Shown one piece after another: positions 24,543-33,728 of a stretch of 64,000 nt of DNA. Position 1 is the stretch's first letter. Each line of letters opens with the position of its first letter. Below the pieces are notes generated by a model, which saw only the letters and a list, made by a program, of their open reading frames with translations, made no database searches and was not told the DNA's origin. The translations under genes and the position numbers were made by a program. This DNA comes from Micromonospora_J zhanjiangensis (lineage in GTDB: Bacteria; Actinomycetota; Actinomycetes; Mycobacteriales; Micromonosporaceae), in assembly GCF_042650605.1 (NCBI RefSeq), contig NZ_JBHSBN010000011.1, forward strand, positions 1-64,000. Reading direction: 5' to 3'.

Positions 24543-26912
24543 TCAGAGGTTCTCCGGGACTCGCCGGGCCGGGGCCCGGCCGGGTGGCTGCTGCGGTGGC
24601 GGGCCGGTCGGGTGGCTCGGCGGCACCGGCAGCACCACCGGCTTGTCGCTGGTCAGCTTCACCAGTTCGTCGTGGTGTCGCAACTCCATCCGGGCGTCCG
24701 ACCCGCCGTTGCGCAGCGAGTAGGTGACCTCCTGCGGCCGGACGTCGACGTGCAGTCGCAACCCGTGCCACATCAGGGAGAACTCCAGCCGGGTGATCCG
24801 ACTGGGCAGTCGCGGGGCGAACGAGAGCACGTCGGTGTGGTCCCGCAGCCCACCGAACCCGGCGATCAGTGCGATCCAGGCGCCGGCCAGCGAGGCCACG
24901 TGCACGCCGTCCCGGGTGTTCTGGTTGAGGTCGTGCAGGTCCATCAGGGCGGCTTCGCCCAGGTAGTCGTGCGCCAGTTCGAGATGACCCACCTCGGCCG
25001 CCATGACCGCCTGCGTACAGGCCGACAGCGACGAGTCGCGGACCGTCCGGCGCTCGTAGTAGGCGAAGTTGCGGGCCTTCTCCTCCGGGGTGAACGCGTC
25101 CCCCCGCCAGTGCATGGCCAGCACCAGGTCGGACTGCTTCACCACCTGCTTGCGGTAGAGATCGAAGTACGGGTAGTTGAGCAGCAGCGGGTACTTCTCC
25201 GGCGGGGTGTCGTTGAAGTTCCACTCCTGGAGCCGGGTGAAGCCCTCCACCTGCGGGTGCACGCCCAACTCCTCGTCGTACGGGATGTGCATGTCCGCGG
25301 CGGCGTCCCGCCAGGCGGCGGTCTCCTCGTCGTCGACCCCCAACCGCCAGGCCTCCTCGCTGTGCCGGCCGACGGCCTCGGCGGCCGCCAGCAGGTTCCG
25401 CTGGGCCATCAGGTTGGTGTAGATGTTGTCGTTCTTGACCGAGGTGTACTCGTCCGGGCCGGTCACCCCGTCCAGGTGGAACCGGCCACGCCGGTCGTGG
25501 TGGCCCAGCGAGTGCCACAGTCGGGCGGTCTCCACCAGCAGTTCGAGCCCGACCTCCCGCTCGAACTGCTGGTCCCCGGTGGCCTGCACGTACCGGCGGA
25601 CCGCGTCGGCGATGTCGGCGGCGATGTGGAAGGCCGCGGTGCCGGCCGGCCAGTACGCCGAGCACTCCTGGCCGCGGATGGTCCGCCACGGGAACGCGGC
25701 GCCGCGCAGGCCCAGCGTCCGGGCCCGGTCCTGGGCCAGATGCAGGGTCGAGTGCCGCCAGCGCAGCGCCGAGACCACGGCGGTGGGCTGGGTGTAGGTG
25801 AGCACCGGCAGCACGAAGGTCTCGGTGTCCCAGAAGGTGTGTCCGTCGTACCCGGGTCCGGTCAGGCCCTTGGCCGCGATCGGCCGCAGTTCGGCGCGGG
25901 CGCCGGCCTGCAGCACGTGGAACAGCCCGAACCGGACCGCCTGCTGCACCTCCGGGTCGCCCTCGACCCGCACGTCCGAGGCGTCCCAGAACGCGTCGAG
26001 GAACTCCCGCTGCTCGGCCAGCAGGCCGTCCCAGCCGGAGAACTTGGCCGCCGCCTGCGCCGCGCCGACCTGGTCCCGCAGCCCCGGCAACGACCGGCGG
26101 CTGGACCAGCCGTACGTCAGCAGCTTGTCCAGTCGGAGCCGCTGGCCCGGCTTCAGGTCGCAGGCCACCGTGGTCCGGGCCCAGTCCTCGTACGCCTCGG
26201 TGCCGACCGTGGTCCGGCCCGGCCCGTGCACGTCGTGGCTCATCGCCGCGGCCACCCGCAACCCGCTGGCCTTGGTGCGGTGGATCAGCAACCCGCCGGC
26301 CTCCTGCACCAGCCGCTCCTCGGCCTGCAACGGCTGATCCAGCACCGCCGCGACCCGGGGGTCCTTGCTCTGCGAGGGAAGTTCCTCGTTGGCCACCAAC
26401 TCGGACTGCACGGTCACCCGCAGCGGGGCGTCCACCGCCTCCACCTCGTACCGGATGGCGGCGACCGCCCGCTGGCTGAACGAGACCATCCGGGTGCTGT
26501 TCACCCGGACCAGCCGACCGGCGGGCGAGCGCCACTGGACCGACCGGTGCAGGGTGCCGGCGCGCAGGTCGAGCACCCGCTCGTGGGAGATCAGTTCGCC
26601 GTACCGCAGGTCGAACGGCTCGTCGTCGACCAGCAGCCGGATCAGCTTGCCGTTGGTCACGTTGACCACGGTCTGCCCGGACTCCGGGAAGCCGTAGCCG
26701 GCCTCGGCGTACGGCAGCGGCCGCAGTTCGTAGAACGAGTTGAGGTAGGTGCCCGGCAGGCCGTGCGGCTCGCCCTCGTCCAGGTTGCCGCGCAACCCGA
26801 CGTGCCCGTTGGAGAGCGCGAAGACCGATTCCGACTGGGCCAGTACGTCGAGGTCGAGCCGGGTCTCCCGGACGTGCCACGGCTCGACGGGGTAGGCCCG
26901 TTCCCGGATCAC
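24543..26912 (-). CDS. GH65 glycoside phosphorylase/hydrolase (trehalose/kojibiose phosphorylase-like)
   Basis: The 789-residue protein shows the GH65 layout: N-terminal beta-sandwich (~1-270), linker, (alpha/alpha)6 barrel (~315-680) with the general acid E488 in G-P-D-E-Y, 'YWPAGTAAFH' and 'KQSDLVLA'. A non-conserved Pro-rich tail closes it. GH65 enzymes cleave alpha-linked disaccharides with phosphate to beta-glucose-1-phosphate plus glucose (trehalose, maltose, kojibiose or nigerose). Its GTG start overlaps the stop of the beta-phosphoglucomutase gene (GTGA), and that enzyme converts the product to glucose-6-phosphate. The exact disaccharide cannot be read from the sequence. Confidence 0.93.
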   Translation of the reverse strand: MIRERAYPVEPWHVRETRLDLDVLAQSESVFALSNGHVGLRGNLDEGEPHGLPGTYLNSFYELRPLPYAEAGYGFPESGQTVVNVTNGKLIRLLVDDEPFDLRYGELISHERVLDLRAGTLHRSVQWRSPAGRLVRVNSTRMVSFSQRAVAAIRYEVEAVDAPLRVTVQSELVANEELPSQSKDPRVAAVLDQPLQAEERLVQEAGGLLIHRTKASGLRVAAAMSHDVHGPGRTTVGTEAYEDWARTTVACDLKPGQRLRLDKLLTYGWSSRRSLPGLRDQVGAAQAAAKFSGWDGLLAEQREFLDAFWDASDVRVEGDPEVQQAVRFGLFHVLQAGARAELRPIAAKGLTGPGYDGHTFWDTETFVLPVLTYTQPTAVVSALRWRHSTLHLAQDRARTLGLRGAAFPWRTIRGQECSAYWPAGTAAFHIAADIADAVRRYVQATGDQQFEREVGLELLVETARLWHSLGHHDRRGRFHLDGVTGPDEYTSVKNDNIYTNLMAQRNLLAAAEAVGRHSEEAWRLGVDDEETAAWRDAAADMHIPYDEELGVHPQVEGFTRLQEWNFNDTPPEKYPLLLNYPYFDLYRKQVVKQSDLVLAMHWRGDAFTPEEKARNFAYYERRTVRDSSLSACTQAVMAAEVGHLELAHDYLGEAALMDLHDLNQNTRDGVHVASLAGAWIALIAGFGGLRDHTDVLSFAPRLPSRITRLEFSLMWHGLRLHVDVRPQEVTYSLRNGGSDARMELRHHDELVKLTSDKPVVLPVPPSHPTGPPPQQPPGRAPARRVPENL

Positions 26913-27658
26913 CCGCCGGCTCCGTCCAGCAGCTCGGCCAGGTCCTGGACCACGATGTCCGCGCCGTGCTCGGTGAGCGCGTCGGCCTGGCCGACCCGGT
27001 CCACCCCGATCACGTAGCCGAACTCACCGGCCCGACCGGCCTCGACACCGGCCAGCGCGTCCTCGAAGACGGCGGCCTGCCGCGGTTCGATGCCGAGTTC
27101 CCGGGCCGCCGCCAGGAACGTGTCCGGGTGCGGTTTGCCGCGCAACGACCGTTCCCGGGCGACCACGCCGTCGACGCGTACCTCCAGCAGGTCGGCCAGG
27201 CCGGCGGCCTCGACCACGTCCCGGCAGTTGGCGCTGGCCGAGACGACGGCCCGGCGCAGCCCGGCCGCGGCCGCCGCCTTCAGGTAGGTCACCGACCCCT
27301 GGTACGGCTGGACGCCGTCGGTGTGGATCCGGTCCAGCAGGACGACGTTCTTGCGGTTGCCCAGCCCGTTCACCGTGTCGGCGTCGGGCGGGTCGTCCGG
27401 GGTGCCCTCGGGGATGGTGATGCCGCGCGAGGCGAGAAACGTCCGCACCCCGTCCGCCCGGGGCCGACCGTCGACGTAGCGGTTGTAGTCCGCTCCCCGG
27501 TCGAACGGTCGGAACTCCTCGTGGCCGGCTTCGGCCCGCTGTCGGAGGAAATCGTTGAACGTCTCCTCCCAGGCGGCGTTGTGCACCTTCGCGGTCTGCG
27601 TCAGCACACCATCGAGGTCGAACAGACAGGCGGTCACGTGACCAGGTAGCCCTAACAC
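26909..27658 (-). CDS. Beta-phosphoglucomutase (HAD family)
   Basis: The 249-residue protein starts at GTG 27658; a GTG 21 bases later is an alternative. HAD motif I is F-D-L-D-G-V-L (D14 nucleophile, D16), motif II lies in RRAVVSASANCR, motif III Lys in RGKPHPDTFL and motif IV in VFEDALAGVEAGRAG. The family converts beta-glucose-1-phosphate to glucose-6-phosphate through a bisphosphate. It is translationally coupled to the GH65 gene downstream, forming a disaccharide phosphorolysis pathway. A trehalose-phosphatase role is less likely given the partner. Confidence 0.93.
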   Translation of the reverse strand: MLGLPGHVTACLFDLDGVLTQTAKVHNAAWEETFNDFLRQRAEAGHEEFRPFDRGADYNRYVDGRPRADGVRTFLASRGITIPEGTPDDPPDADTVNGLGNRKNVVLLDRIHTDGVQPYQGSVTYLKAAAAAGLRRAVVSASANCRDVVEAAGLADLLEVRVDGVVARERSLRGKPHPDTFLAAARELGIEPRQAAVFEDALAGVEAGRAGEFGYVIGVDRVGQADALTEHGADIVVQDLAELLDGAGG

Positions 27659-27754
27659 GCCTTCCAGTTAACCGTGTCGGAGGCGGGTGAAACCGTATTG
27701 CCCCGGCGCGCCGCGCCGCGGTTCCGAATGTGACTACCGTCCGTGACTTGACCG

Positions 27755-28219
27755 TCAGTGTGGGCGCAACACCCACACCACCGTCAGTTGCGCGGTGGTG
27801 ACGCCGTCGGGGGTGCCGATCTCCACCGGGACCGGGATCTCCGGCTTCTCCCCCGCGTCCAGCGCGGCCGCCACCTCGTCGGCGGCTCGGGGCAGCCGCG
27901 CGGTGGCCAGCACCGGGCCCATCGCGAGCCGGCGGTAACTCACCTCGGCCCGGGCGGCCAACGGCACCGCCCGGTCGAGCAGGTGCCCGTAGGCGGCCAG
28001 CACGGCGGCGCCGGAGGCGGTCTCGCCCAGGGTGAACATCGCGCCGGCGTGCGGACCACCGACGTGGTTGTGGGTGGCCGGCGAGTCGGGCAACCGGACG
28101 ACGGACCGGACCCCACCGTCGGGTTCCGGCGCGATCTCCACGAACTCGAAACCGAGGGTACGGACGAACGGCACGGCCGCCAGCATCCCGGCGGCGACCT
28201 GGGCTGAATCGATCTCCAT
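27755..28219 (-). CDS. Hotdog-fold thioesterase (PaaI/DUF4442-like)
   Basis: The 154-residue protein has a single hotdog domain with THNHVGGPHAGAMFTLGETASGAAVLA, the helix and turn that cover the acyl-CoA pocket in PaaI/DUF4442 relatives. It probably hydrolyses a short acyl- or aryl-CoA in the cytoplasm. Neighbouring genes give no substrate hint. Confidence 0.82.
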   Translation of the reverse strand: MEIDSAQVAAGMLAAVPFVRTLGFEFVEIAPEPDGGVRSVVRLPDSPATHNHVGGPHAGAMFTLGETASGAAVLAAYGHLLDRAVPLAARAEVSYRRLAMGPVLATARLPRAADEVAAALDAGEKPEIPVPVEIGTPDGVTTAQLTVVWVLRPH

Positions 28220-28310
28220 GACGCTACGCTACTCGTCGGTAACATGGTTCGACAACCCCGGCCGACGGTGGGTCGCCGGCGCGACGGCGGGCTGTCCGGT
28301 CGGGGCCGGC

Positions 28311-28352
28311 GCCGGCCGGTCCGCGGTCAGCGCCGGCCGGCCCGCGGTCAGC
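28311..28352. repeat. 21-bp tandem duplication at the end of the ABC ATPase gene
   Basis: Two 21-bp copies (28311-28331 and 28332-28352), beginning GCCGGCCGG and ending GCGGTCAGC, differ at one base. The second contains the TGA stop of the ATPase gene (minus strand), so the stop context is duplicated. Confidence 0.75.
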
Positions 28353-29652
28353 GCCAGCCGACGTCGATCCGGTCGCCGCGGTCGTCGAAGAAGTGCAGCG
28401 CGTCCATCCGTACCGACACGGCCAACGGATCGCCGGCCCGCACCGCCGGGTACGGGGCCAGCCGGATCGCCAACTCCGCCGGGCGGCGCTGATGCCGACC
28501 GAGCACACCGGTCCGCCCGGCGATCGGATGCGGCTCGGCGTCCGGGCCGGGCTCCGCCGGCCGGCCGGCCAGCCGGCGGGCGAACCGGCTCAACCGGCGC
28601 ATCGCGCCGTCCCCGGTCGCCGATTCCGTCACCGGACCGCCCACCTCGTCGACGATGATCGCGGTGGCACCGATGTCCAGGAAGGCCAGCGACTCGTGGC
28701 CGTGGTGTTCGAGGTAGCGGATCCGGCCCCGCACCACGTCACCGGGGGCGTCCAGGGCCACCGGGGTGAGCGCCTCGGCGCGCACCCCGACCACGATCCG
28801 TTCACCGTGGTAGTGCGCCACCGCCCGCGAGCGGATGTTGTCCCACGGCAGGTAGAGCGACTGCTCGCCGAGGGCCAGTTCGACGTACCGGTCGAGATGG
28901 ACGTAGACCGCGGCCTCCAACAGGTTCATCCGCGGGCTGCCCAGGAACGCCGCCACGTAGAGGGTGGCCGGCCGGCCGTAGACCTGGGTCGGGGTGCCGA
29001 CGTCCTGCAGCACCCCCTTGCGCATGATGGCCACCCGGTCGGCCATGGTCAGCGCCTCGGCCTGGTCGTGCGTGACGTAGATGGTGCTGACGCCCATCTC
29101 CCGGACCAGCGCGGAGATCTCCGCCCGCAACTCGGCCCGCAGCCCGCTGTCCAGATTGGACAGCGGCTCGTCCATCAGGAACAACCCGGGTCGGCGGACG
29201 ATCGCCCGGCCCATCGCCACCCGCTGCCGCTGGCCGCCGGAGAGTTGGTTCGGACGGCGGCCCAGCACGTCACCGATGCCCAGCACGCTCGCCACGTCGG
29301 AGACCCGCTCGGTCCGGGAGTCCTGTTCGAGCCCGGACAACCGCAGCGGGAAGGCGATGTTGTCGCCGACGGTCATGTGCGGATACAGGGCGAAGTCCTG
29401 GAACACCATGGCGACACCGCGTTCCCGGGGCGGCAGACCGTTCGCCACCTCGCCGCCGAGCAGCACCGCACCGCTGCTCGGCTCCTCCAGCCCGGCGATG
29501 ATCCGCAGGACCGTCGACTTGCCGCACCCGGAGGGCCCGAGCAGCACCATGAACTCGCCGTCGGCGACGTCCAGGCTCACCTTGTCGACCGCGACGGTCC
29601 CGTCCGAAAAAACCTTGCTGACGTCCTTGAGCGCGACGGTTGTCACCGCCAC
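28348..29652 (-). CDS. Orphan sugar ABC transporter ATP-binding protein (MsmK/UgpC type)
   Basis: The 434-residue protein has Walker A G-P-S-G-C-G-K-S-T, signature LSGGQRQRVAMGRAI, Walker B LFLMDEPLSNLD and an H-loop VTHDQAEAL. A long C-terminal OB/TOBE domain (~240-434) is typical of CUT1 sugar ATPases. Residues ~345-400 (SATGDGAMRRLSRFARRLAGRP...) are an insertion not usual in MsmK. No permease or binding-protein gene is near, so it probably serves several sugar importers elsewhere, as the shared ATPase MsiK does in Streptomyces. Confidence 0.9.
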   Translation of the reverse strand: MAVTTVALKDVSKVFSDGTVAVDKVSLDVADGEFMVLLGPSGCGKSTVLRIIAGLEEPSSGAVLLGGEVANGLPPRERGVAMVFQDFALYPHMTVGDNIAFPLRLSGLEQDSRTERVSDVASVLGIGDVLGRRPNQLSGGQRQRVAMGRAIVRRPGLFLMDEPLSNLDSGLRAELRAEISALVREMGVSTIYVTHDQAEALTMADRVAIMRKGVLQDVGTPTQVYGRPATLYVAAFLGSPRMNLLEAAVYVHLDRYVELALGEQSLYLPWDNIRSRAVAHYHGERIVVGVRAEALTPVALDAPGDVVRGRIRYLEHHGHESLAFLDIGATAIIVDEVGGPVTESATGDGAMRRLSRFARRLAGRPAEPGPDAEPHPIAGRTGVLGRHQRRPAELAIRLAPYPAVRAGDPLAVSVRMDALHFFDDRGDRIDVGWR

Positions 29653-29733
29653 CTCCCCGCAGTCTCTACTTCAAGGAACGGTCCAGGGAACGACTGTGGC
29701 GAGGATCAACCTACTCCGGATATCGGGTAAACG

Positions 29734-29757
29734 TTCTATATTCTTCCGGTAATAGAA
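29734..29757. promoter_or_regulatory. AT-rich inverted repeat upstream of the sugar ATPase gene
   Basis: TTCTAT (29734-29739) and ATAGAA (29752-29757) are inverted copies with a 12-bp spacer, in the AT-rich leader about 80 bp before the start at 29652. A promoter and operator are likely here. Confidence 0.4.
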
Positions 29758-29781
29758 TCGTTACAGCCTGAAATGCGCGCG

Positions 29782-29809
29782 CCCGGTGTCCCGGAAATGG
29801 GACGCCGGG
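29782..29809 (-). terminator. Hairpin after the glycosyltransferase gene
   Basis: CCCGGTGTCCC (29782-29792) and GGGACGCCGGG (29799-29809) pair with one mismatch around a 6-nt loop. It lies just past the stop at 29835 (minus strand), before the sugar ATPase promoter. Confidence 0.65.
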
Positions 29810-29834
29810 TCCTGAGTGGACGACGAATCGCTGG

Positions 29835-31811
29835 TCAGGAGCGGCGGCCCGCCGGAACGTCGAATCCGTCGGTCACATCTTCCACGGCCGGCACCGTGCC
29901 GAACTCGTGGTAGCGGGGAAATCCCGACCACTGCGTCCCACCGTCGCGCAGGAAGTACTCCAATCCGGGATCCCAGGTGTGCCCGTCCGACCGGCGTTGG
30001 TAGATGTAGCCGAGCGGATGGGTGCGATAGATCAGTCCGCCCGAGTACCACACCCGATCAATGAGACCCCGGTCGATGGATCGGGGCACCGGCCGCCACC
30101 CACCGACCGCCTCCAGGTCGCCCTTGCTGATCAGCATGGTGCCGCCGGCCACCACCCGGGCGAAGGACTCCGGGTCGCCCGCGGCACGCCGGACGGTCGT
30201 GTCCAGGGTCTGCAGGTACGTGAACTCGGCGGCCTTGCCCACCATGGTCGCGCCCGAGTACTGCCGGGCCAGGACGAGGTCCCAGACGTGCTCCGGCCCG
30301 TACGTGTCGTCGTCGTCGAACTTGGTCACCAGGGTGCCCCGGGACCGGGCCGTCGCCGCGCCGATCGCCTCGCCGAACCCGTACCCGGGGGCCAGCACCA
30401 AGGTTTCGATCGGCCGGCGGCAACCGGCCAGCTCGGCCCGCAACCCGGCCGGCAACTCGACGCCGTGCAGGCAGAGCACGATCTCCAGATTCGGGTACGT
30501 CTGCGCCTCGATCGCGGCGACCGCGTCCCGTACGTAGTCCAGCCGCTTGGTGACCAGGACCGCGCTCACCGACGGCGGATCGACCAGGCCGGGGAAGGTG
30601 GCGGCGGCGAGCCGGGGCAGCGCGAAGCTGACGGCGTGCTGCCGCAGCGCCGCCCGCCGCTGGGCGACCGTGCGCAGCTCCCAGTCGAACACGTCGGCGT
30701 GCGGCTCGGGCAGCGGGCGGACGACCAGTGCCCGTACCTCGTCGGACAGGGCGGCGGCGCAGGCCGGCGGCAGGTCCGGCACGTGCACCAGGATCCCGGC
30801 CGACATCAGCTGCACCAGCAGCGCCGCCTCCTCGACCGGGTGCCGGGCCGGCATGGTCCGGCAGATCACCGTGCCGGTGCCGGTGAGCGCCTTCGCCACC
30901 ATGGCGCCGGTCCGGGGCCGGTCCAGACGGCCACCACCGAGCGAGGCGCCGTCCGGGCCGGTGAGCTGCCACCCGTGTCCGTCCCCGGCGCCGGTGAAGG
31001 TCAACTCGGCGGTGCCGCCGGTCGGACCGAACGGCCCGTAGCGGCCCCACAGCTCGGTCTGTTCCGGGTTGACCAGGACGACGTCCGGCCGGCCGCCCAC
31101 CCCGGCGCCGGTCGAACTCACGGCCAGCACCGTGCCGTACCCGGCCGGGGTGCCGCCGGTGGCCGGCACCTCGCCCGGAAGGTCGGGGTTCTGCGGCGGT
31201 TGCGGCAGCCCCGAGCCGGTGAGCACGAGGTCGTGCGGCCGGATGTCCTCGTTGCCCGGCAGTTCGCCGACCACGACGGTGGCGTTGTGTCCGGCGTCCA
31301 GCCAGCTCGGGAAGACCTCCTGGGCGGTGCGGTCGGCGCTCGCCGGCGCCGGCAACGGCAGGGTCGGGGTGAGCAGCGGCAGGATCGCGGCGATCAGCTC
31401 GCGGAGCGTCTTGGACCAGCGCACCTCGACGCTGATCTCGACCTGGCCCTCGGCCCCGGGCATCCGCACCTGGTGCGACACGACGTGCAGCAGCGGTCCG
31501 AGGCGGCCGCACCAGCTACGGGTCGGTCCGGTCCAGTCCAGCACCACGACGGTGAGCTTGCGGACCAGGGCCAGCGAGATCGGGTCGTCCAGGACGTGCC
31601 GCAGCCAGTCGACCGACTCGGCGACCACCAGCACCCGGGTGGCCAGGTCACCCTCCCGCGGCCCGTCGGCCGTGGCGGCGTCGTCGCGCGGGATCTCGGT
31701 CAGCCCCGCGCCCAGGTAGGACACCGGCCACTTCCGGTGGTGCCGTCGGCCGGGCTCGCCGGCGAGCACCCGCCACCGGTGGTGTTTCTCCGGCGTGTCC
31801 CCGCTCGACAA
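29835..31811 (-). CDS. Two-domain glycosyltransferase with C-terminal GT2 domain
   Basis: About 658 residues from TTG 31811, which follows GGGAGAGGA; the start is a best guess because the frame stays open far upstream. Residues ~1-400 match no family I recognise: they include VLVVAESVDWLRHVL, VVVLDWTGPTRSWC and a beta-rich middle. The C-terminal GT2 domain (~420-640) reads PSVSAVLVTKRLDYVRDAVAAIEAQTYPNLEIVLCLHG, then FDDDDTYGPEHVWDL (a DxD-like acidic cluster binding metal and nucleotide sugar) and GGTMLISKGDLEAVGGWR. It is divergent from another GT2 gene and probably decorates or extends the glycopolymer made by this locus. Confidence 0.78.
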   Translation of the reverse strand: MSSGDTPEKHHRWRVLAGEPGRRHHRKWPVSYLGAGLTEIPRDDAATADGPREGDLATRVLVVAESVDWLRHVLDDPISLALVRKLTVVVLDWTGPTRSWCGRLGPLLHVVSHQVRMPGAEGQVEISVEVRWSKTLRELIAAILPLLTPTLPLPAPASADRTAQEVFPSWLDAGHNATVVVGELPGNEDIRPHDLVLTGSGLPQPPQNPDLPGEVPATGGTPAGYGTVLAVSSTGAGVGGRPDVVLVNPEQTELWGRYGPFGPTGGTAELTFTGAGDGHGWQLTGPDGASLGGGRLDRPRTGAMVAKALTGTGTVICRTMPARHPVEEAALLVQLMSAGILVHVPDLPPACAAALSDEVRALVVRPLPEPHADVFDWELRTVAQRRAALRQHAVSFALPRLAAATFPGLVDPPSVSAVLVTKRLDYVRDAVAAIEAQTYPNLEIVLCLHGVELPAGLRAELAGCRRPIETLVLAPGYGFGEAIGAATARSRGTLVTKFDDDDTYGPEHVWDLVLARQYSGATMVGKAAEFTYLQTLDTTVRRAAGDPESFARVVAGGTMLISKGDLEAVGGWRPVPRSIDRGLIDRVWYSGGLIYRTHPLGYIYQRRSDGHTWDPGLEYFLRDGGTQWSGFPRYHEFGTVPAVEDVTDGFDVPAGRRS

Positions 31812-32000
31812 GGTTCGGTCCTCTCCCGCGCGTACAGCGTCGAACCGGTCGGTCGCGACGGGCCGCCCGCGGTCCGCTCGGTGTCGACATCCCCGGTCCG
31901 GCGCCGCCAGCGTACCCGGCCGGGTGGCCGACCCCCGGGGCCGACGCCCCGCCCACCGCCCCGGCCGGGCGGGCCGCCGGTGGCCGTTAAACTGAGGCTC

Positions 32001-33644
32001 GTGCCGAGCCCTGCTGACACCCCCGCCGCCGCCCGGCCCTCCGACGTCCGGGTGTACCGCAACGACTGGAGCGTGCTCACCCCGCCGTCGGTCGGGACAT
32101 GGCGACCCACCCGGTCGGTGTCGGTGGTGATCCCGGCCTACAACTGCCAGAAGACGCTCGACCTGACCCTCGCCTCGCTCGCCCACCAGACCTACCCGGC
32201 GGAGCTGCTCGAGGTGGTGGTGGCCGACGACGGCAGCGAACCGCCGATCGAGCTGCCGGAGATCCGTCCGGCGAACTGCCGGATCGTCCGGGTTCCGGAG
32301 GTGTCCGACGGCTGGGGTCGGTCCAACGCGCTGCACGTCGGCGCCACCCACAGCGACGGCGAGATCCTGCACTGGCTGGACGCGGACATGGTGATCTTCC
32401 CGGGCCACGTGGCGGAGCAGGTCCGATGGCACCACGTCTCGGACGAGGTGGTCACCCTGGGCTACAAGCGGTTCGTCGGGGAGGGCTGGACCACCCCCGA
32501 GGAGGTCGCGCGGCGATGCGCGGCGGGCACCATCGGCGAGCTGTTCCGGATCGAGGACACCGAGCCGCACGACTACGTCGAGAAGATCATCGACGACACC
32601 GACCAGTTGCGGCACGGCGATCACCTGAACTTCCGCGCCCACGTGGGCGCGACCGCCGCGCTGACCCGCGCCATGTACGAACGCACCGGCGGCCTGAACA
32701 CCGAACTCCGGCTCGGCGAGGACACCGAGTTCGGCTACCGGCTGACCCAGGCCGGCGCGGTGTTCGTCCCGGTGCCCGAGGCGCGCAGCTGGCACATGGG
32801 CGCGACGCACATGATGACCAAGGGCGTGCCGCTGCGGCGGTTCAACCACCCCTACCTGGCCGACCTGATGCCACAGCCGCGCTGGTTGCGCCGGGGCAGC
32901 AACCGGTCCTGGGCGGTGCCGCTGGTGACCGCCGTGCTGCCGGCCGAGGGCAGCCTGGAGCGGGTCCGCACCGCCGTCGACCGGCTGCTCGCCAGCGACC
33001 TGACCGACCTGCGGGTCAAACTCGTCGCGGACTGGGACAAGATCACCGACGAGCGCCGGTCGATCCTCGCCGACCCGCTGCTGGACCGCCGGCTGATCCA
33101 GGTGACGTACCGTTCCGACCCGCGGGTGGAGCTGGTCGGCGAGGCACCGGAGACCGCGTACCCGTCGCCGTTCCTGCTCCGGTTGCCCGCCCACGTCGGG
33201 GTCGGCCCGGACACCGTCCGCCGGCTGGTGGCCGTCGCCGACGAGTGGCAGGTGGGTCTGGTCCGGCTGCTGCCGGCCGGTGCCAAGTCACCGGACGAGG
33301 CGGTCTCGCTCTGGCGTACGTCCGCGGTGAGCCGGGCGGTCCGGGTCCGCCGGCCCGACGAGCCGTTGCACAAGGCGGTGGCGGCGGTGGCCGGGGAACG
33401 CTGGTTGAGCGGGGACGACCTCGGGGTGGACGACCTGCGGCAGATCCCCGAGGCGGAACTCAGCTCGCCGAAGCCGCGCCTCTACAGCCGGCCCGACAAG
33501 CGGCGGCGCATCGAAGCCACCGACGGGCAGACCATCCCGGTCGGTGGTGTCCGTTCGCTGGCCCACGCGACGCGGTTCGTGGCGCGGCAGGCCGCGGCCG
33601 GCGCCGCCCGCAAGGTCCGCCGCCGGGTACGCCGGCAGAAATAA
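32001..33644 (+). CDS. GT2 family glycosyltransferase
   Basis: The 547-residue protein starts at GTG 32001. The GT2 domain (~35-290) has SVSVVIPAYNCQKTLDLTLASLAHQTYP, VVVADDGSEPP, LHWLDADMVIF (DxD) and GEDTEFGYRL (acid base). A C-terminal region (~300-547) contains a second GT-like stretch and a very basic tail (KVRRRVRRQK) that suits the membrane surface. It is divergent from the preceding GT gene across 189 bp. It is probably one of the polymer-building enzymes of the locus; substrate unknown. Confidence 0.88.
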   Translation: MPSPADTPAAARPSDVRVYRNDWSVLTPPSVGTWRPTRSVSVVIPAYNCQKTLDLTLASLAHQTYPAELLEVVVADDGSEPPIELPEIRPANCRIVRVPEVSDGWGRSNALHVGATHSDGEILHWLDADMVIFPGHVAEQVRWHHVSDEVVTLGYKRFVGEGWTTPEEVARRCAAGTIGELFRIEDTEPHDYVEKIIDDTDQLRHGDHLNFRAHVGATAALTRAMYERTGGLNTELRLGEDTEFGYRLTQAGAVFVPVPEARSWHMGATHMMTKGVPLRRFNHPYLADLMPQPRWLRRGSNRSWAVPLVTAVLPAEGSLERVRTAVDRLLASDLTDLRVKLVADWDKITDERRSILADPLLDRRLIQVTYRSDPRVELVGEAPETAYPSPFLLRLPAHVGVGPDTVRRLVAVADEWQVGLVRLLPAGAKSPDEAVSLWRTSAVSRAVRVRRPDEPLHKAVAAVAGERWLSGDDLGVDDLRQIPEAELSSPKPRLYSRPDKRRRIEATDGQTIPVGGVRSLAHATRFVARQAAAGAARKVRRRVRRQK

Positions 33645-33728
33645 CGGTGCCGATCGGCACGGCGACCGGCCGGACGGACCGCGACCGGCGCCACGGGCCG
33701 CGGACCCACCCGTGCGACCGGTGCCCGG

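Noticed and set aside
31812..33194. Long open frame upstream of the 29835-31811 glycosyltransferase, antisense to another GT2 gene
   Set aside because: Its residues are Arg/Gly/Pro-rich and match no family; it mirrors the plus-strand GT2 gene, which has full GT2 motifs.
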